Shown piece after piece: positions 25,682 through 33,798 of a DNA stretch of 64,000 nucleotides. Where the stretch lies: the NCBI GenBank assembly GCA_036383895.1, contig DASVNK010000059.1, positions 1-64,000 of the forward strand, in the 5' to 3' direction. The first letter of the stretch is position 1. Each line of letters starts with the position of its first letter. The notes under the pieces were generated by a model. It saw only the letters and a list, made by a program, of their open reading frames with translations, made no database searches and was not told the origin of the DNA. This DNA comes from DASVNK01 sp036383895. Its GTDB lineage: Bacteria > Verrucomicrobiota > Verrucomicrobiia > Limisphaerales > SXQI01. The position numbers were made by a program, and so were the translations under genes.

Positions 25682-26371
25682 TTAACGCCGCTGGTTAAAC
25701 TCCGCCGTCGAATATTTCTCCCGATCCAACTCCCCCGCGCGCGCCAGCAGCGCCTCGCTCGGCTTCAATTCCCGCCAAACGATCTTCCCTTCGCGCCCTC
25801 CAATCTCCAACAAAGCCGCTTCCCACGCGCTGCGCTCGTACGGTTTTGCCGCTCGCGTCGGCGGCTGGATCGATCCCTGCACCAGCAATCCGCATTTATT
25901 TCGCTTCTGCGCGGCACCCGCAATTTTCTTTCCGCCCGCCAGCACGTCGAACTTCTCCGCACCCACGAAACATCTTCCCAGCACCGGCTTGTCGCAGCAC
26001 TCCGACAATTCCGCCTGCACTTCCAGTGCCCGAAACGAAGCCGACACCCAATCATGCACCTGCCGGTAACTCTCCTCCGCGCGCAAGCCATACCACGCGT
26101 CGTTCGGCGGAAACACCAGCGTGTAGGTCCAATCCGCATCGTGCGGCACCAGCCCTCCACCAGTCGGCCTTCGAATTATCGGACGCAAACTCGTCCACTG
26201 CTCAACCTCCCGATAATGCTGCGAATACCCAAACGTCGCCGCAGGCTTGCTCCATCCATAGAGCCGAAGCACCGGCGCGCCGATTTCCGCAACCTGCTCC
26301 AGCAACGCCTCGTCCAGCGCCATGTTCCACGATGGCTCCCCTGCCCCGGTTCTCAGCAAATACCAGATCAT
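25682..26371 (-). CDS. Lipoate-protein ligase family protein (LplA/LipM-like)
   Basis: A 229-residue member of the biotin/lipoate ligase fold. The lipoyl-binding loop RPTGGGLVPHD and the catalytic-lysine region LAGGKKIAGAAQKRN are both present; the N-terminus (WNMALDEALLEQ) is typical of LplA/LipM enzymes. It lacks the small C-terminal accessory domain of E. coli LplA, so it may be an octanoyl- or lipoyl-transferase rather than a full ATP-dependent ligase. Its targets would include the lipoyl domain encoded at 16682-17917. I chose the ATG at 26371, which overlaps the nth stop codon as ATGA and so suggests translational coupling. Confidence 0.85.
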   Translation of the reverse strand: MIWYLLRTGAGEPSWNMALDEALLEQVAEIGAPVLRLYGWSKPAATFGYSQHYREVEQWTSLRPIIRRPTGGGLVPHDADWTYTLVFPPNDAWYGLRAEESYRQVHDWVSASFRALEVQAELSECCDKPVLGRCFVGAEKFDVLAGGKKIAGAAQKRNKCGLLVQGSIQPPTRAAKPYERSAWEAALLEIGGREGKIVWRELKPSEALLARAGELDREKYSTAEFNQRR

Positions 26372-27024
26372 GTCTTCAAGTCTCGCGAGGGACACAAGCT
26401 CCGCACCTCACAGTCTAAACATTGCGGCCCGCGCGCAAAGCACCGCCGCCGCCCGTGCCAAATAATCCAATGGCTGAACATCGCCCAATCATCCCGCGGC
26501 ACCAACTCCATCATTTCCGCCTCGATCTTCTCGGGCGTCGCCTCCATCGTCAGCCCCAGTCGCTGCGTCAACCGCGCCACATGCGTATCGACCACTACAC
26601 CTTCGTTTTTCCCAAACGCATTCCCTAAAACCACATTCGCCGTCTTTCGCCCAACTCCCGCCAACGCGACCAACTCCTCCATCGTCTGTGGAACCTTTCC
26701 GCCATGTTTCTCCACAAGCTGCTGGCAACACGCCTTGATGCTCTTCGCCTTATTTCGGAACAGCCCAATGCGTTTGATGTCATTCTCCAATTCCGCCAAC
26801 TCAACCATCGCGTAACCCTCCGCCGTCTTATACTTATTGAACAGGTCCGCCGTGATCACGTTCACCTGCTTGTCTGTCGCTTGCGCGGAAAGAATCGTCG
26901 CGATCAGAAGCTCCAGCGGGTTGGTAAAAGTCAGCTCGCAATGCGCGTCCGGATAGGTCTTGCGCAACGCATCGATAATGCGGCTCGTTCGCTCTTCTTT
27001 GGCAGCGCGGGATTCCCGTGGCAT
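26368..27024 (-). CDS. nth: Endonuclease III
   Basis: A 218-residue base-excision-repair glycosylase/AP lyase. The helix-hairpin-helix and catalytic lysine are in GVGRKTANVVLGNAFG, the catalytic Asp in GVVVDTHVARL. The C-terminal iron-sulfur cluster has the exact Cys-X6-Cys-X2-Cys-X5-Cys spacing (CFARGPQCLDCEVRSLC). Length is normal for the family. The ATG at 27024 starts MPRESRAAKEER just before the conserved fold; the frame is open to 27120 but the added residues (HGCRLRLLLCLRERAG) do not fit. It precedes the lipoate-ligase gene with a 4-base overlap. Confidence 0.95.
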   Translation of the reverse strand: MPRESRAAKEERTSRIIDALRKTYPDAHCELTFTNPLELLIATILSAQATDKQVNVITADLFNKYKTAEGYAMVELAELENDIKRIGLFRNKAKSIKACCQQLVEKHGGKVPQTMEELVALAGVGRKTANVVLGNAFGKNEGVVVDTHVARLTQRLGLTMEATPEKIEAEMMELVPRDDWAMFSHWIIWHGRRRCFARGPQCLDCEVRSLCPSRDLKT

Positions 27025-27404
27025 GGCGCGCTCAACTAACACCGGTTCGCCCGCCGAAGCAAAATGAATCCCGGCACGCTCGCGCAAACACAGCAGGAGG
27101 CGGAGCCTGCAACCATGCAATGAACCCGCCCCGCCTCCCGAATGTGGAAGGCCTGGCTACTCCTCTAAGGCACGTCAGTACACCTGGCCCCCCGCCAAAA
27201 TGTCCGTTTTTCCTCTATCTTCCGCAATGAGGGTTTCCAGTAATTCAGCTACCTGACAGAACCCCCGGCGCCCAGTGGCCCGACTCAGCCGCTAAGATCT
27301 CCCAAAAGGTCGCTCTCAGGCTCCCAACCCTCAACTTTTCACCCTCAACAAATCCATTTGACCCGCTCCTACAGCGGCAGCTACGTTCCACCGCTCAATT
27401 TTCT
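27025..27404. promoter_or_regulatory. Divergent promoter region nth / foldase
   Basis: About 380 bases between divergent genes, pyrimidine-rich on the plus strand. An imperfect inverted repeat GCAGG...CCTGC lies at 27093-27110. No clear sigma-70 boxes could be chosen for either gene, and the downstream ATG at 27405 has no Shine-Dalgarno match. Confidence 0.35.
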
Positions 27405-29105
27405 ATGTTTACGCATATACGGCGCCATCAGAAGTGGCTTTGGATTTTCATCAGCGCAGCCGTCATTATCAGCTTCGTCTGGTATTTTAATCCCAACCAG
27501 CAGATGGGTGGCGGCGGCGGGGCCGGCACCGAGCGCGCCCACGTCGGCTCCATGTACGGCGAACCGATCACCCAACGCGAATACTGGAACGCCCGCCGCG
27601 AAGTCGAAATGGATTATCTCTTCCGCTACGGCAAATGGGCCGACGAAGACGAATTCGCCCGCCAAATGGGCACCGTCCCGCTCGAAACCCGCCGCCGCCT
27701 GCTCCTCACTCGCAAGCTCAAGGATTACGGCATCCAAGTCGACGACCGCGCCACCGCCGAATGGATCAGCACTTTCTTCGCCGACCGCGAGACCAAGCAG
27801 TTCAACCGCCAGACCCTCGATCGCATCATGGAACTGCTCAGCAGAAAACGCATGACCCAAGCCGATTTCGAGCGTTACGCCCGCAACCAGGTCGGCATCC
27901 AGCATCTCGCCGCCGTCGCCGGCGCACCCGGCAAACTCATCCCCCCCCAGGAAGCCGAACGCGCTCTCCGCCAGGAACACGAAAAGATCGACACCAAAGT
28001 CGTTCTCTTCCCGCTCACCAATTTCGTCGCCAAAGTCCAGGTCACCCCGGAAGCCGTCGCAAATTATTACACCAACGCCATGGCGCGCTACCGTCTCCCC
28101 GAGCGCATGCAACTCAGCTACGTCGCATTCCCAGCCAGCAATTACTTCGCGCAAGCAGAACAACGCATGGCCTCCGAGACCAACCTCAATCAACAGATCG
28201 ATCTCGTTTACACTCAGCGCGGCGCGAATTTCTACACCGGGCCCGATGGCCAGCCCCTCACCGCCGAAGCCGCCAAACAAAAAATCCGCGAAGAAATTCG
28301 TGAAGGTTTCGCCATGAACGAAGCCCGCAAGACCGCCTACGCTTTCGCCAACGACCTGGAAGCAGCCGCCCAAACCCAACCCGACCCCGGCAATCCCGCC
28401 GCGCCGCTGGAACAACTCGCCGCCAACAAAGGTCTGAACGCCCAGGTCACCCAGCCCTTCTCCCAATTCGAAGGTCCCTCCGAAATCCAGGGCATGCCGG
28501 ACGACGCCGGACGCGCGCTCTTCATGCTCACGCCCGAAAGCCCGATCCGCGTCGAGCCGATCATCGGCGAAACCGGCATCTACATGGTCGCCCTCAAACG
28601 CAAACTCCCCAGCGAAGTCCAAACACTCGACGCCATCCGCGAACGCGTCACCGAAGATTTCAAACGCGGCGAAGGCCTCAAACTCGCTCGCGAAACCGCC
28701 ACCGCTTTTGCCACCGCCGTTTCCAACGCGCCGACCAACTTCGAAAGCGCCGCCCAACAGCAAGGCCTCACCCTCGTGAACCTCCCGCCGTTCTCACGCG
28801 ACGCGAGTGCCCCCATCGAAAACCTTCCGCCCACCCTCGATTCCGGTGCCGTCCGTTCCTCCGCCATGGAACTGAGCGAAGGCGAAGTCAGTTCCTACAT
28901 CCCCACCCGCGAAGGTGGATTCGTCCTCACCGTCGAAAAAGTCATCCCACCCACCAACGAAGAAATCCAAAGCGAATTGCCAAAATTCGTCGAAGATTTC
29001 CGACGCCGCCGCGCCGGCGAAGCCTTCTCCGATTGGTTCGCCAAAGAAATGCAACTCGCCCAACTCACCGTCAACGACGGCAGCGAGCAATCCGCCGAGC
29101 AGTGA
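27405..29105 (+). CDS. SurA/PpiD-like periplasmic chaperone-isomerase
   Basis: A 566-residue protein with one N-terminal membrane helix (about 12-28, WIFISAAVIISFVWYF) after a short cytosolic HIRRHQKW. A Gly linker leads to a SurA N-terminal-type chaperone region (about 45-160; GEPITQREYWNARREVE, RKLKDYGIQVDDRATAEWI). The remainder is long, helical and periplasmic, with parvulin-like segments (about 190-350, PRQ-type EHEKIDTKVVLFPL; 360-560, FMLTPESPIRVEPIIGETGIYMVAL). The overall architecture resembles PpiD, which helps newly exported proteins fold at the Sec translocon. Whether the rotamase domain is active is unclear, since the parvulin motif is degenerate. Confidence 0.82.
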   Translation: MFTHIRRHQKWLWIFISAAVIISFVWYFNPNQQMGGGGGAGTERAHVGSMYGEPITQREYWNARREVEMDYLFRYGKWADEDEFARQMGTVPLETRRRLLLTRKLKDYGIQVDDRATAEWISTFFADRETKQFNRQTLDRIMELLSRKRMTQADFERYARNQVGIQHLAAVAGAPGKLIPPQEAERALRQEHEKIDTKVVLFPLTNFVAKVQVTPEAVANYYTNAMARYRLPERMQLSYVAFPASNYFAQAEQRMASETNLNQQIDLVYTQRGANFYTGPDGQPLTAEAAKQKIREEIREGFAMNEARKTAYAFANDLEAAAQTQPDPGNPAAPLEQLAANKGLNAQVTQPFSQFEGPSEIQGMPDDAGRALFMLTPESPIRVEPIIGETGIYMVALKRKLPSEVQTLDAIRERVTEDFKRGEGLKLARETATAFATAVSNAPTNFESAAQQQGLTLVNLPPFSRDASAPIENLPPTLDSGAVRSSAMELSEGEVSSYIPTREGGFVLTVEKVIPPTNEEIQSELPKFVEDFRRRRAGEAFSDWFAKEMQLAQLTVNDGSEQSAEQ

Positions 29106-29330
29106 TCTGGAGGTAGGGCGCGTTGTCCCAGCGCGCCGCGGACCACCACACGCTCGCTCCAGCCCAAACTCATCAAACGTAACAACCGCGATATTGCTTT
29201 TGCGCCTCTCGTCTTCACCCCGGAGGGGTGTTCGGCAAGTAGCCGGTCGGCAAGCGAGTCTTCGAGCGCAGCCACCGGTATACCGCGCAGAAATAGTTTG
29301 CACCCCGGGGGGGTTGCCGGAATTTTCCGC
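29106..29330. repeat. Palindrome-rich intergenic repeat-like segment
   Basis: The gap after the foldase gene carries several inverted repeats: GGCGCG...CGCGCC near 29118-29137, CACCCCGGAGGGGTG at 29216-29230, and CACCCCGGGGGGG at 29301-29313. From memory such GC-rich palindromes recur between genes in Verrucomicrobia, so this may be a copy of a dispersed family. Only one copy is in the window, so this is not proven here. Confidence 0.4.
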
Positions 29331-29396
29331 CGCGTGTAATCGACACGCAAACCCTTCATTGACGCCCACGCGGTTCTTCCGCTAAATAAAACAACG

Positions 29397-29720
29397 TTGA
29401 GTAAAGAAGTAGACTTGGGAATCTGGCATCGGCTCTCTCAGCTCGTCATTGTGCTGATCGTCGCCGCCTGTCTCCTCGGCGTCTTTTTCTGGTATCTCCC
29501 GGTCTTCGAACAAAACGCCGCCCTCCGCCAGGACATGCTCGCTCTCGAAAACCAAATCAAAGCCGAAGAACAGCGGAAACAGAAACTCCAAACCGACATC
29601 CGCAATCTTCAAGACGATCCAAAAACCGTCGAACGCCTCGCCCGCGAACGCCTCGGCTACGCCAAACCCGGCGAAACCGTCATCTTCTTCGAATCCCCCC
29701 GCCTCCTCGCCCCGCAATAA
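29397..29720 (+). CDS. FtsB/DivIC-like septum formation protein
   Basis: A 107-residue bitopic membrane protein with a short cytosolic N-terminus, one membrane helix (about 16-36, LVIVLIVAACLLGVFFWYL), and a periplasmic leucine-zipper coiled coil (about 40-75). A terminal family box follows (VERLARERLGYAKPGETVIFF). This matches the FtsB/DivIC family, whose members bridge early and late division proteins. Length is typical. The start is a TTG with no ribosome-binding site; no ATG is available before the helix. It lies 290 bases after the foldase gene, so it probably has its own promoter. Confidence 0.87.
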   Translation: MSKEVDLGIWHRLSQLVIVLIVAACLLGVFFWYLPVFEQNAALRQDMLALENQIKAEEQRKQKLQTDIRNLQDDPKTVERLARERLGYAKPGETVIFFESPRLLAPQ

Positions 29721-29782
29721 ATCTCAGCAACGCGGCCAAGTCTTCCAATCTGCAATCTTCAATCTGCAATTTGCAGTCGAAC

Positions 29783-30625
29783 TCACTGGCTCTTCACCCT
29801 CACCCCAAGCTCCTTCAACTTCGCAATCTGTTCATTCTTCGCCTTCTCACTCAGCGGATTCCCTTTCAGGAACAAATTCAAAAACGGCGCGAACCGCCGC
29901 TCCTTGTCCTCCTCCGCCATCTCCACCAACGTCGTTAAATCCTCAATCTTGTTATTCTCCAAAAACAAAAAGTAGAGATTGTTGCACCCTTTCAGCGGCT
30001 TCAAATCACTGATCTCATTGTCGTTCAAATGCAGGCTGTTCAGCCATTTCAAATTCCCGATTCCCTCGATCGACCGAACCTGATTCTTTTGCAAATACAG
30101 CGACGATAACTTCGGATGCTTCGTGATCGGCGAAATATCCGAGATGTAATTCGTCGAAAGATACAACGCCGAAAGATTCGTCAGGCCCGCCAGCGGCTTT
30201 AGGTCACGCACCCGATTCGCCGATAGCTCCAGATACTGCAGCGCCGTCACGCTCCCCAGCGGCGCGATATCCTCGACCTCATTCTTCGCCGCGTTCAGGA
30301 ACTGCAACCGCTCCATCTTCGCAAGCGCCGAAAGATCACTCACATCATTCCGCGCAACCTCCAGCGAAGCCAAACTGTCGCACTTCTCCAACCCCGCCAG
30401 CGAACTGATATTCTTCCCGCTCGCCTGGATGATCGAAATATTACTCAGATCCTCCTCCACCAGCGGCTTGTCATTATCCCGCTTCTCAAAGACAAACCTC
30501 CGCACCGCCTTCTCCAAATTCTTGTCTGAAAAAATCTCCTTCGGTGCTTCATCGGCGGCGAATACCTGCAGCGAAGCGGCAAGCATCAAAACTGGCAGAC
30601 CCCGGATTATCATCTTCATGACCAC
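29783..30625 (-). CDS. Secreted leucine-rich-repeat protein
   Basis: A 280-residue protein with a signal peptide (about 3-23, GLPVLMLAASLQVFA) and about seven 22-residue leucine-rich repeats of the internalin/SDS22 type (LTNLSALYLSTNYISDISPI; LKWLNSLHLNDNEISDLKPL). A capping helix lies at each end. Such domains bind partner proteins; no enzymatic part is present. The start is given as GTG at 30625, five bases after AAGGAG; an ATG at 30619 is in frame and equally possible. It is transcribed alone. The partner is unknown. Confidence 0.85.
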   Translation of the reverse strand: MVMKMIIRGLPVLMLAASLQVFAADEAPKEIFSDKNLEKAVRRFVFEKRDNDKPLVEEDLSNISIIQASGKNISSLAGLEKCDSLASLEVARNDVSDLSALAKMERLQFLNAAKNEVEDIAPLGSVTALQYLELSANRVRDLKPLAGLTNLSALYLSTNYISDISPITKHPKLSSLYLQKNQVRSIEGIGNLKWLNSLHLNDNEISDLKPLKGCNNLYFLFLENNKIEDLTTLVEMAEEDKERRFAPFLNLFLKGNPLSEKAKNEQIAKLKELGVRVKSQ

Positions 30626-30814
30626 AAGCTCTCCTTACTCCTTAAACGCATTGAACCCACCGATTATTCGAACCTCTCCCATCTTCGTCAACGGTCGAAG
30701 TTTCCGCTGAAAACTCCATTGCCTGTCCATTGCGCCACACGCGAGGAACGGACGCTCCAGTTAAGTGATCACACGTATCCCGCAATGAATCTTCCACGTA
30801 AAATTCCCTTTTTA
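30626..30814. promoter_or_regulatory. Upstream region of LRR gene
   Basis: Part of the 312-base gap between two divergent genes, adjoining the dispersed repeat at 30815-30890. It should hold the promoter of the LRR gene, but no boxes are clear. Confidence 0.3.
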
Positions 30815-30890
30815 GGACCAAAGGTCCGTCCCACCCAGGGCGGTAGCCCTTGGGTGGGTGCCACAAAAACGAAAAGCGCTGAAGGCGCGC
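30815..30890 (+). repeat. Dispersed three-hairpin repeat, copy 1
   Basis: Three palindromes follow each other: GGACCAAAGGTCC (30815-30827); a long stem CCCACCCAGGGC / GCCCTTGGGTGGG with GGTA loop and one bulged T (30830-30858); and GCGCTGAAGGCGC (30876-30888). The first and third are identical in the copy at 62843-62925, and the middle hairpin has the same place and CCCA/TGGG ends. Both copies point the same way and lie 38-100 bases upstream of PQQ-like genes. The layout resembles REP-type elements mobilised by a transposase in trans. Confidence 0.75.
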
Positions 30891-30937
30891 CCCAACTCTT
30901 CTCATAAACCCGCCCCCGGCTCTGCCGATAATCTCAT

Positions 30938-32371
30938 ATGCTGCTTCGGCCAAGTGCATACCTGAATTTCTTCATCATCCTCTCTGCCCTCCTCATCCCC
31001 ACCTCCAACGCCGATGCACTCCGCGAACTTTGGTCTGCTGACCTCCGCGATTCAGGCAGCAGGTTCCGCATCTTCGATCCCAACGGAGATATAATTAAAA
31101 TCTCACTCGGTCCCACATCCGCCACGCACTTCATCGAAAAGCTCGACGGAAAAACCGGCGCATCCAAATGGAAGCAGGTCGCCAACTACAATCTCCCCGG
31201 TTTCACCTCCTTGAACACTGACCATCGAGGCAATCTGCTCATCGGCACCGGCACCTCAACGAACTTGAATGCCTCACAAGCCGTCGCCCGAAAAATCAGC
31301 GGCCAAACTGGACATCTCCTCTGGGAACGCGCCTGGACAAACGCGCCCTACATTCCCTACATCTTCTCCGATACGAACGGCAATATCGCCGTGCAACTCG
31401 GTCTTACCATCGCAAAAGTCTCTTCCGACGGAACTGAGCTTTGGCAGAAACACCTCGGCCCTGTCACCACGCCCGCGGTCATCGGCATCGCCGAAAACGG
31501 AGATGTTGGCCGGATCTCCCATCTCGACAAAACCATTCGTGTCGTGAAATTCCGCGCGCACGATGGCGCGATTATCCTCGACCGCGAGTCCACCGTTACA
31601 AATGAGATCGCTTACTTCAATGATTTGGCCGTCGCAAACGACGGCTCCATCGCCTTCACCGCCACGGGCTTTCCTCCCGGCGGCCCTACCATGTTCAGCG
31701 GCAAAGTCTCCGCGGACGGCGACCACAGTTGGATCCACTGGTACTTCAATCCGCTCGTTCACTCCGACGGACGAAGCCTCCTATGTCTCGCCGATGGTGA
31801 CGTGGTCGCAATCGGTCGTGGGGGTCCACACATTCCGGTCGTTCGGTACGACTCCACAACTGGCCGTATAAAATGGGACACAGTCATCGCGCCACCGCCG
31901 GACCCACTCAACTACAGCGAGCACACGCAAGGCATCAGCGTAACTCCCGCCGGCCATGTTCTGCTCTCCACTTTCCGCAACGACGGCCTCGTAACAATCT
32001 ACGAACTGGACAGCGCCGACGGCCGAATACGCTGGTCCGTTCCAGTCGATTTTTACTACCTCACCATCGATGTCCTTCACGCATCTCGCTCCCTCGCCAT
32101 CATCGGCACGACAAAGCCCCACTCCTTCGAGCAGCCGGAAACGTTCACCACCCTCCGCCACTTCACCTTCGGCCCCGAACTAACCACCCGCCCCTTCCCC
32201 AACCACCTCGAAATCTCCTGGGAACCCGAAAACCTCGGCTCGACCCTCCAACACTCCACCAACAACTCCGCCCCCTTCAACTGGCAAGCCGTCGAAGGCT
32301 CCACAACGACAAACCTCCTCCGCCTCCCCAAAACCGAAGCTGCAGCAGTGTTTCGTTTAGTGCGCCAATAA
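30938..32371 (+). CDS. Secreted PQQ-like beta-propeller protein
   Basis: A 477-residue protein with a signal peptide (about 8-26, YLNFFIILSALLIPTSNA). A chain of beta-propeller blades of the PQQ/quinoprotein type follows (LDGKTGASKWKQV, ISGQTGHLLWERAW, RYDSTTGRIKWDTV, LDSADGRIRWSVP). The C-terminal 70 residues (LEISWEPENLGSTLQHSTNN) look like a separate small beta domain. No cofactor ligands or heme motif are visible, so it is more likely a binding or structural protein than an enzyme. A related gene starts at 63027, and each is preceded by the same dispersed repeat. The ATG has no ribosome-binding site. Confidence 0.8.
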   Translation: MLLRPSAYLNFFIILSALLIPTSNADALRELWSADLRDSGSRFRIFDPNGDIIKISLGPTSATHFIEKLDGKTGASKWKQVANYNLPGFTSLNTDHRGNLLIGTGTSTNLNASQAVARKISGQTGHLLWERAWTNAPYIPYIFSDTNGNIAVQLGLTIAKVSSDGTELWQKHLGPVTTPAVIGIAENGDVGRISHLDKTIRVVKFRAHDGAIILDRESTVTNEIAYFNDLAVANDGSIAFTATGFPPGGPTMFSGKVSADGDHSWIHWYFNPLVHSDGRSLLCLADGDVVAIGRGGPHIPVVRYDSTTGRIKWDTVIAPPPDPLNYSEHTQGISVTPAGHVLLSTFRNDGLVTIYELDSADGRIRWSVPVDFYYLTIDVLHASRSLAIIGTTKPHSFEQPETFTTLRHFTFGPELTTRPFPNHLEISWEPENLGSTLQHSTNNSAPFNWQAVEGSTTTNLLRLPKTEAAAVFRLVRQ

Positions 32372-32782
32372 AAGAAGCGACGCGATGGTTTCGTCTGCAC
32401 ATCAGCTATAAAAACGAACAAAAATAGTTGACACAATTTTAGGCATCTGCAAAGTGGTTCACATGATCACGATCACATTTTCGTGGTCACTCGGTCGGTG
32501 CCCGAACAAAAGCCTCGCTCTCGAGCCTCTCGTTCGCCCACTTCCGGGGGACCACCCGAACTTTCGCACGGCTGGGCAGCCATTCCCGCCGTCCCCTGTC
32601 CTTTCCGTTAGTCGGCCATTAAATCTCACCGCGAATTGCATCAAGTTGCATCCAGCGGACTGTCCCTACTTCCACCCATTCCGCCCATCTTTCAGACAAA
32701 AACACAAAAAAACACCTTACGACACGATAACGTTAATCGCCATTTTCAGACTTAAACAATAAACCATCAACTACTTACAATT
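32372..32782. promoter_or_regulatory. AT-richer leader region of HTH gene
   Basis: A 410-base gap whose last 100 bases are clearly AT-rich compared with the surroundings. A TTGACA is present at 32428-32433, but no good -10 box follows at 17 bases. The 12-base palindromic box at 32724-32735 lies 48 bases before the start. No other gene is seen. The ATG at 32783 has no Shine-Dalgarno sequence. Confidence 0.4.
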
Positions 32783-32837
32783 ATGAAAACACAAAAAATG
32801 CTAGAAACAAAAATCATCGAACGAAACGATAACGTTA
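32724..32837. promoter_or_regulatory. Paired palindromic boxes flanking the HTH gene start
   Basis: ACGATAACGTTA occurs exactly at 32724-32735 and again at 32826-32837, the second inside codons 15-18 of the gene. Each contains the perfect palindrome TAACGTTA. The copies are 102 bases apart, close to ten helical turns, and bracket the start codon. This is what an autoregulatory operator pair could look like. Confidence 0.4.
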
Positions 32838-33598
32838 CAAGTCCCGAGCCTGAACCTATGGTTCCGGCGACTGCCCCAACGCAATCGCAACTCGCCGGGT
32901 TGACGGCACCCACCGGGCCACTGGCCGATCCTACCGCGCCTGCCCAGGCCCCAAACGACCTCGTCAAAGAATGGCGCATCCAGTCGCTGATTCGTCGGCA
33001 GCGGGCGGACGCTTTCTTCAACCAACTCAATCGCGCGCAGCAGCGCGAACTCTTCGAGTGGTTTGAGCAGAAGACCAACGTCGCCGAAATCCAGCGACGC
33101 ATTCTCGACGAATGGAAAATCCAAATCAGCCTGACAGTAGTCCGCCGCACTCTCGCGCAGTTTCACTCCCTCGAAATCACTGCCAGCACCGAACACATGC
33201 TCGATATCATCACCGACCTCGAACTCGATTCCGATGTCTCCCAGGCCTCACGTATCCAAAACGCCCTCATTCATCTCCTCAACCGGCGCGCTTTCGGAAT
33301 TGCCCTCGAAGTGCCCGGCTCCGAAGTCCTCAACAACATCGTTGCCAATATCAAAGCCCTTTCCGCGCTCGAGTTCAAACGCCAGCAGATTGCCCTCCAG
33401 CGCGAAAAGCTTCAGCTCGCCAAACAATCCACCAGCACCCGGCACCACCGCGTCGATCTCAACATTGTCCCACCCACTCGCCCCGCCGCGAACACCGTGG
33501 TCGTCCACTCCGAACCCAGCCCACAAAACGCACCACAGCCACAGTTGCCACCTCCAAATGAAACCAAAACCAACCCGCCCCCTGGCCTAACTATCTAA
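32783..33598 (+). CDS. Helix-turn-helix protein, DUF3486 / Mu small-terminase-like
   Basis: A 271-residue protein I place only tentatively. Residues 1-60 are Pro/Ala-rich and disordered. Residues about 62-132 form a helical region with a likely helix-turn-helix (NVAEIQRRILDEWKIQISL, then VVRRTLAQFH). A second all-helical part (about 135-215; ALIHLLNRRAFGIALE, LSALEFKRQQIALQREKLQ) resembles an oligomerisation domain. The tail is Pro-rich. The order of HTH then long helices is like DUF3486 proteins, the small terminase subunits of Mu-like phages, but no other phage gene is nearby. The upstream region holds a palindromic box repeated inside the gene. It may be a domesticated DNA-binding protein. 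Confidence 0.6.
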   Translation: MKTQKMLETKIIERNDNVTSPEPEPMVPATAPTQSQLAGLTAPTGPLADPTAPAQAPNDLVKEWRIQSLIRRQRADAFFNQLNRAQQRELFEWFEQKTNVAEIQRRILDEWKIQISLTVVRRTLAQFHSLEITASTEHMLDIITDLELDSDVSQASRIQNALIHLLNRRAFGIALEVPGSEVLNNIVANIKALSALEFKRQQIALQREKLQLAKQSTSTRHHRVDLNIVPPTRPAANTVVVHSEPSPQNAPQPQLPPPNETKTNPPPGLTI

Positions 33599-33798
33599 GT
33601 ATGCAACCTATGCAACCCGCTTCGTATCCCGTTCAGGGATTTGCCTTTTTCAATGGGCAGGTCCCTTGCGTCATTGCCGCTCGCTTATATCGTTTGCGGC
33701 GGAGGCAAGTTATGCGCTCTTCGGAAATGTCCCCACAGCGCTTTCAGGCGGCCTTCCGCCTTCACTCTGCGCCCATTCGTGGTTTGTTTTAGGTAGGT

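Noticed and set aside
27381..28763. Minus-strand frame of 460 codons opposite the SurA/PpiD-like gene
   Set aside because: Glycine- and phenylalanine-rich shadow with no recognisable domain; the plus-strand protein fits a known architecture.
2967..32757. 15-base match TTTTCAGACTTAAAC at 2967-2981 and 32743-32757
   Set aside because: In 64 kb a few chance 15-base matches are expected, the flanks do not match, and one site lies just past a terminator.
33601..33792. Open frame of 63 codons between the HTH and PepSY-like genes
   Set aside because: No ribosome-binding site, no recognisable features and a short intergenic location; treated as chance.
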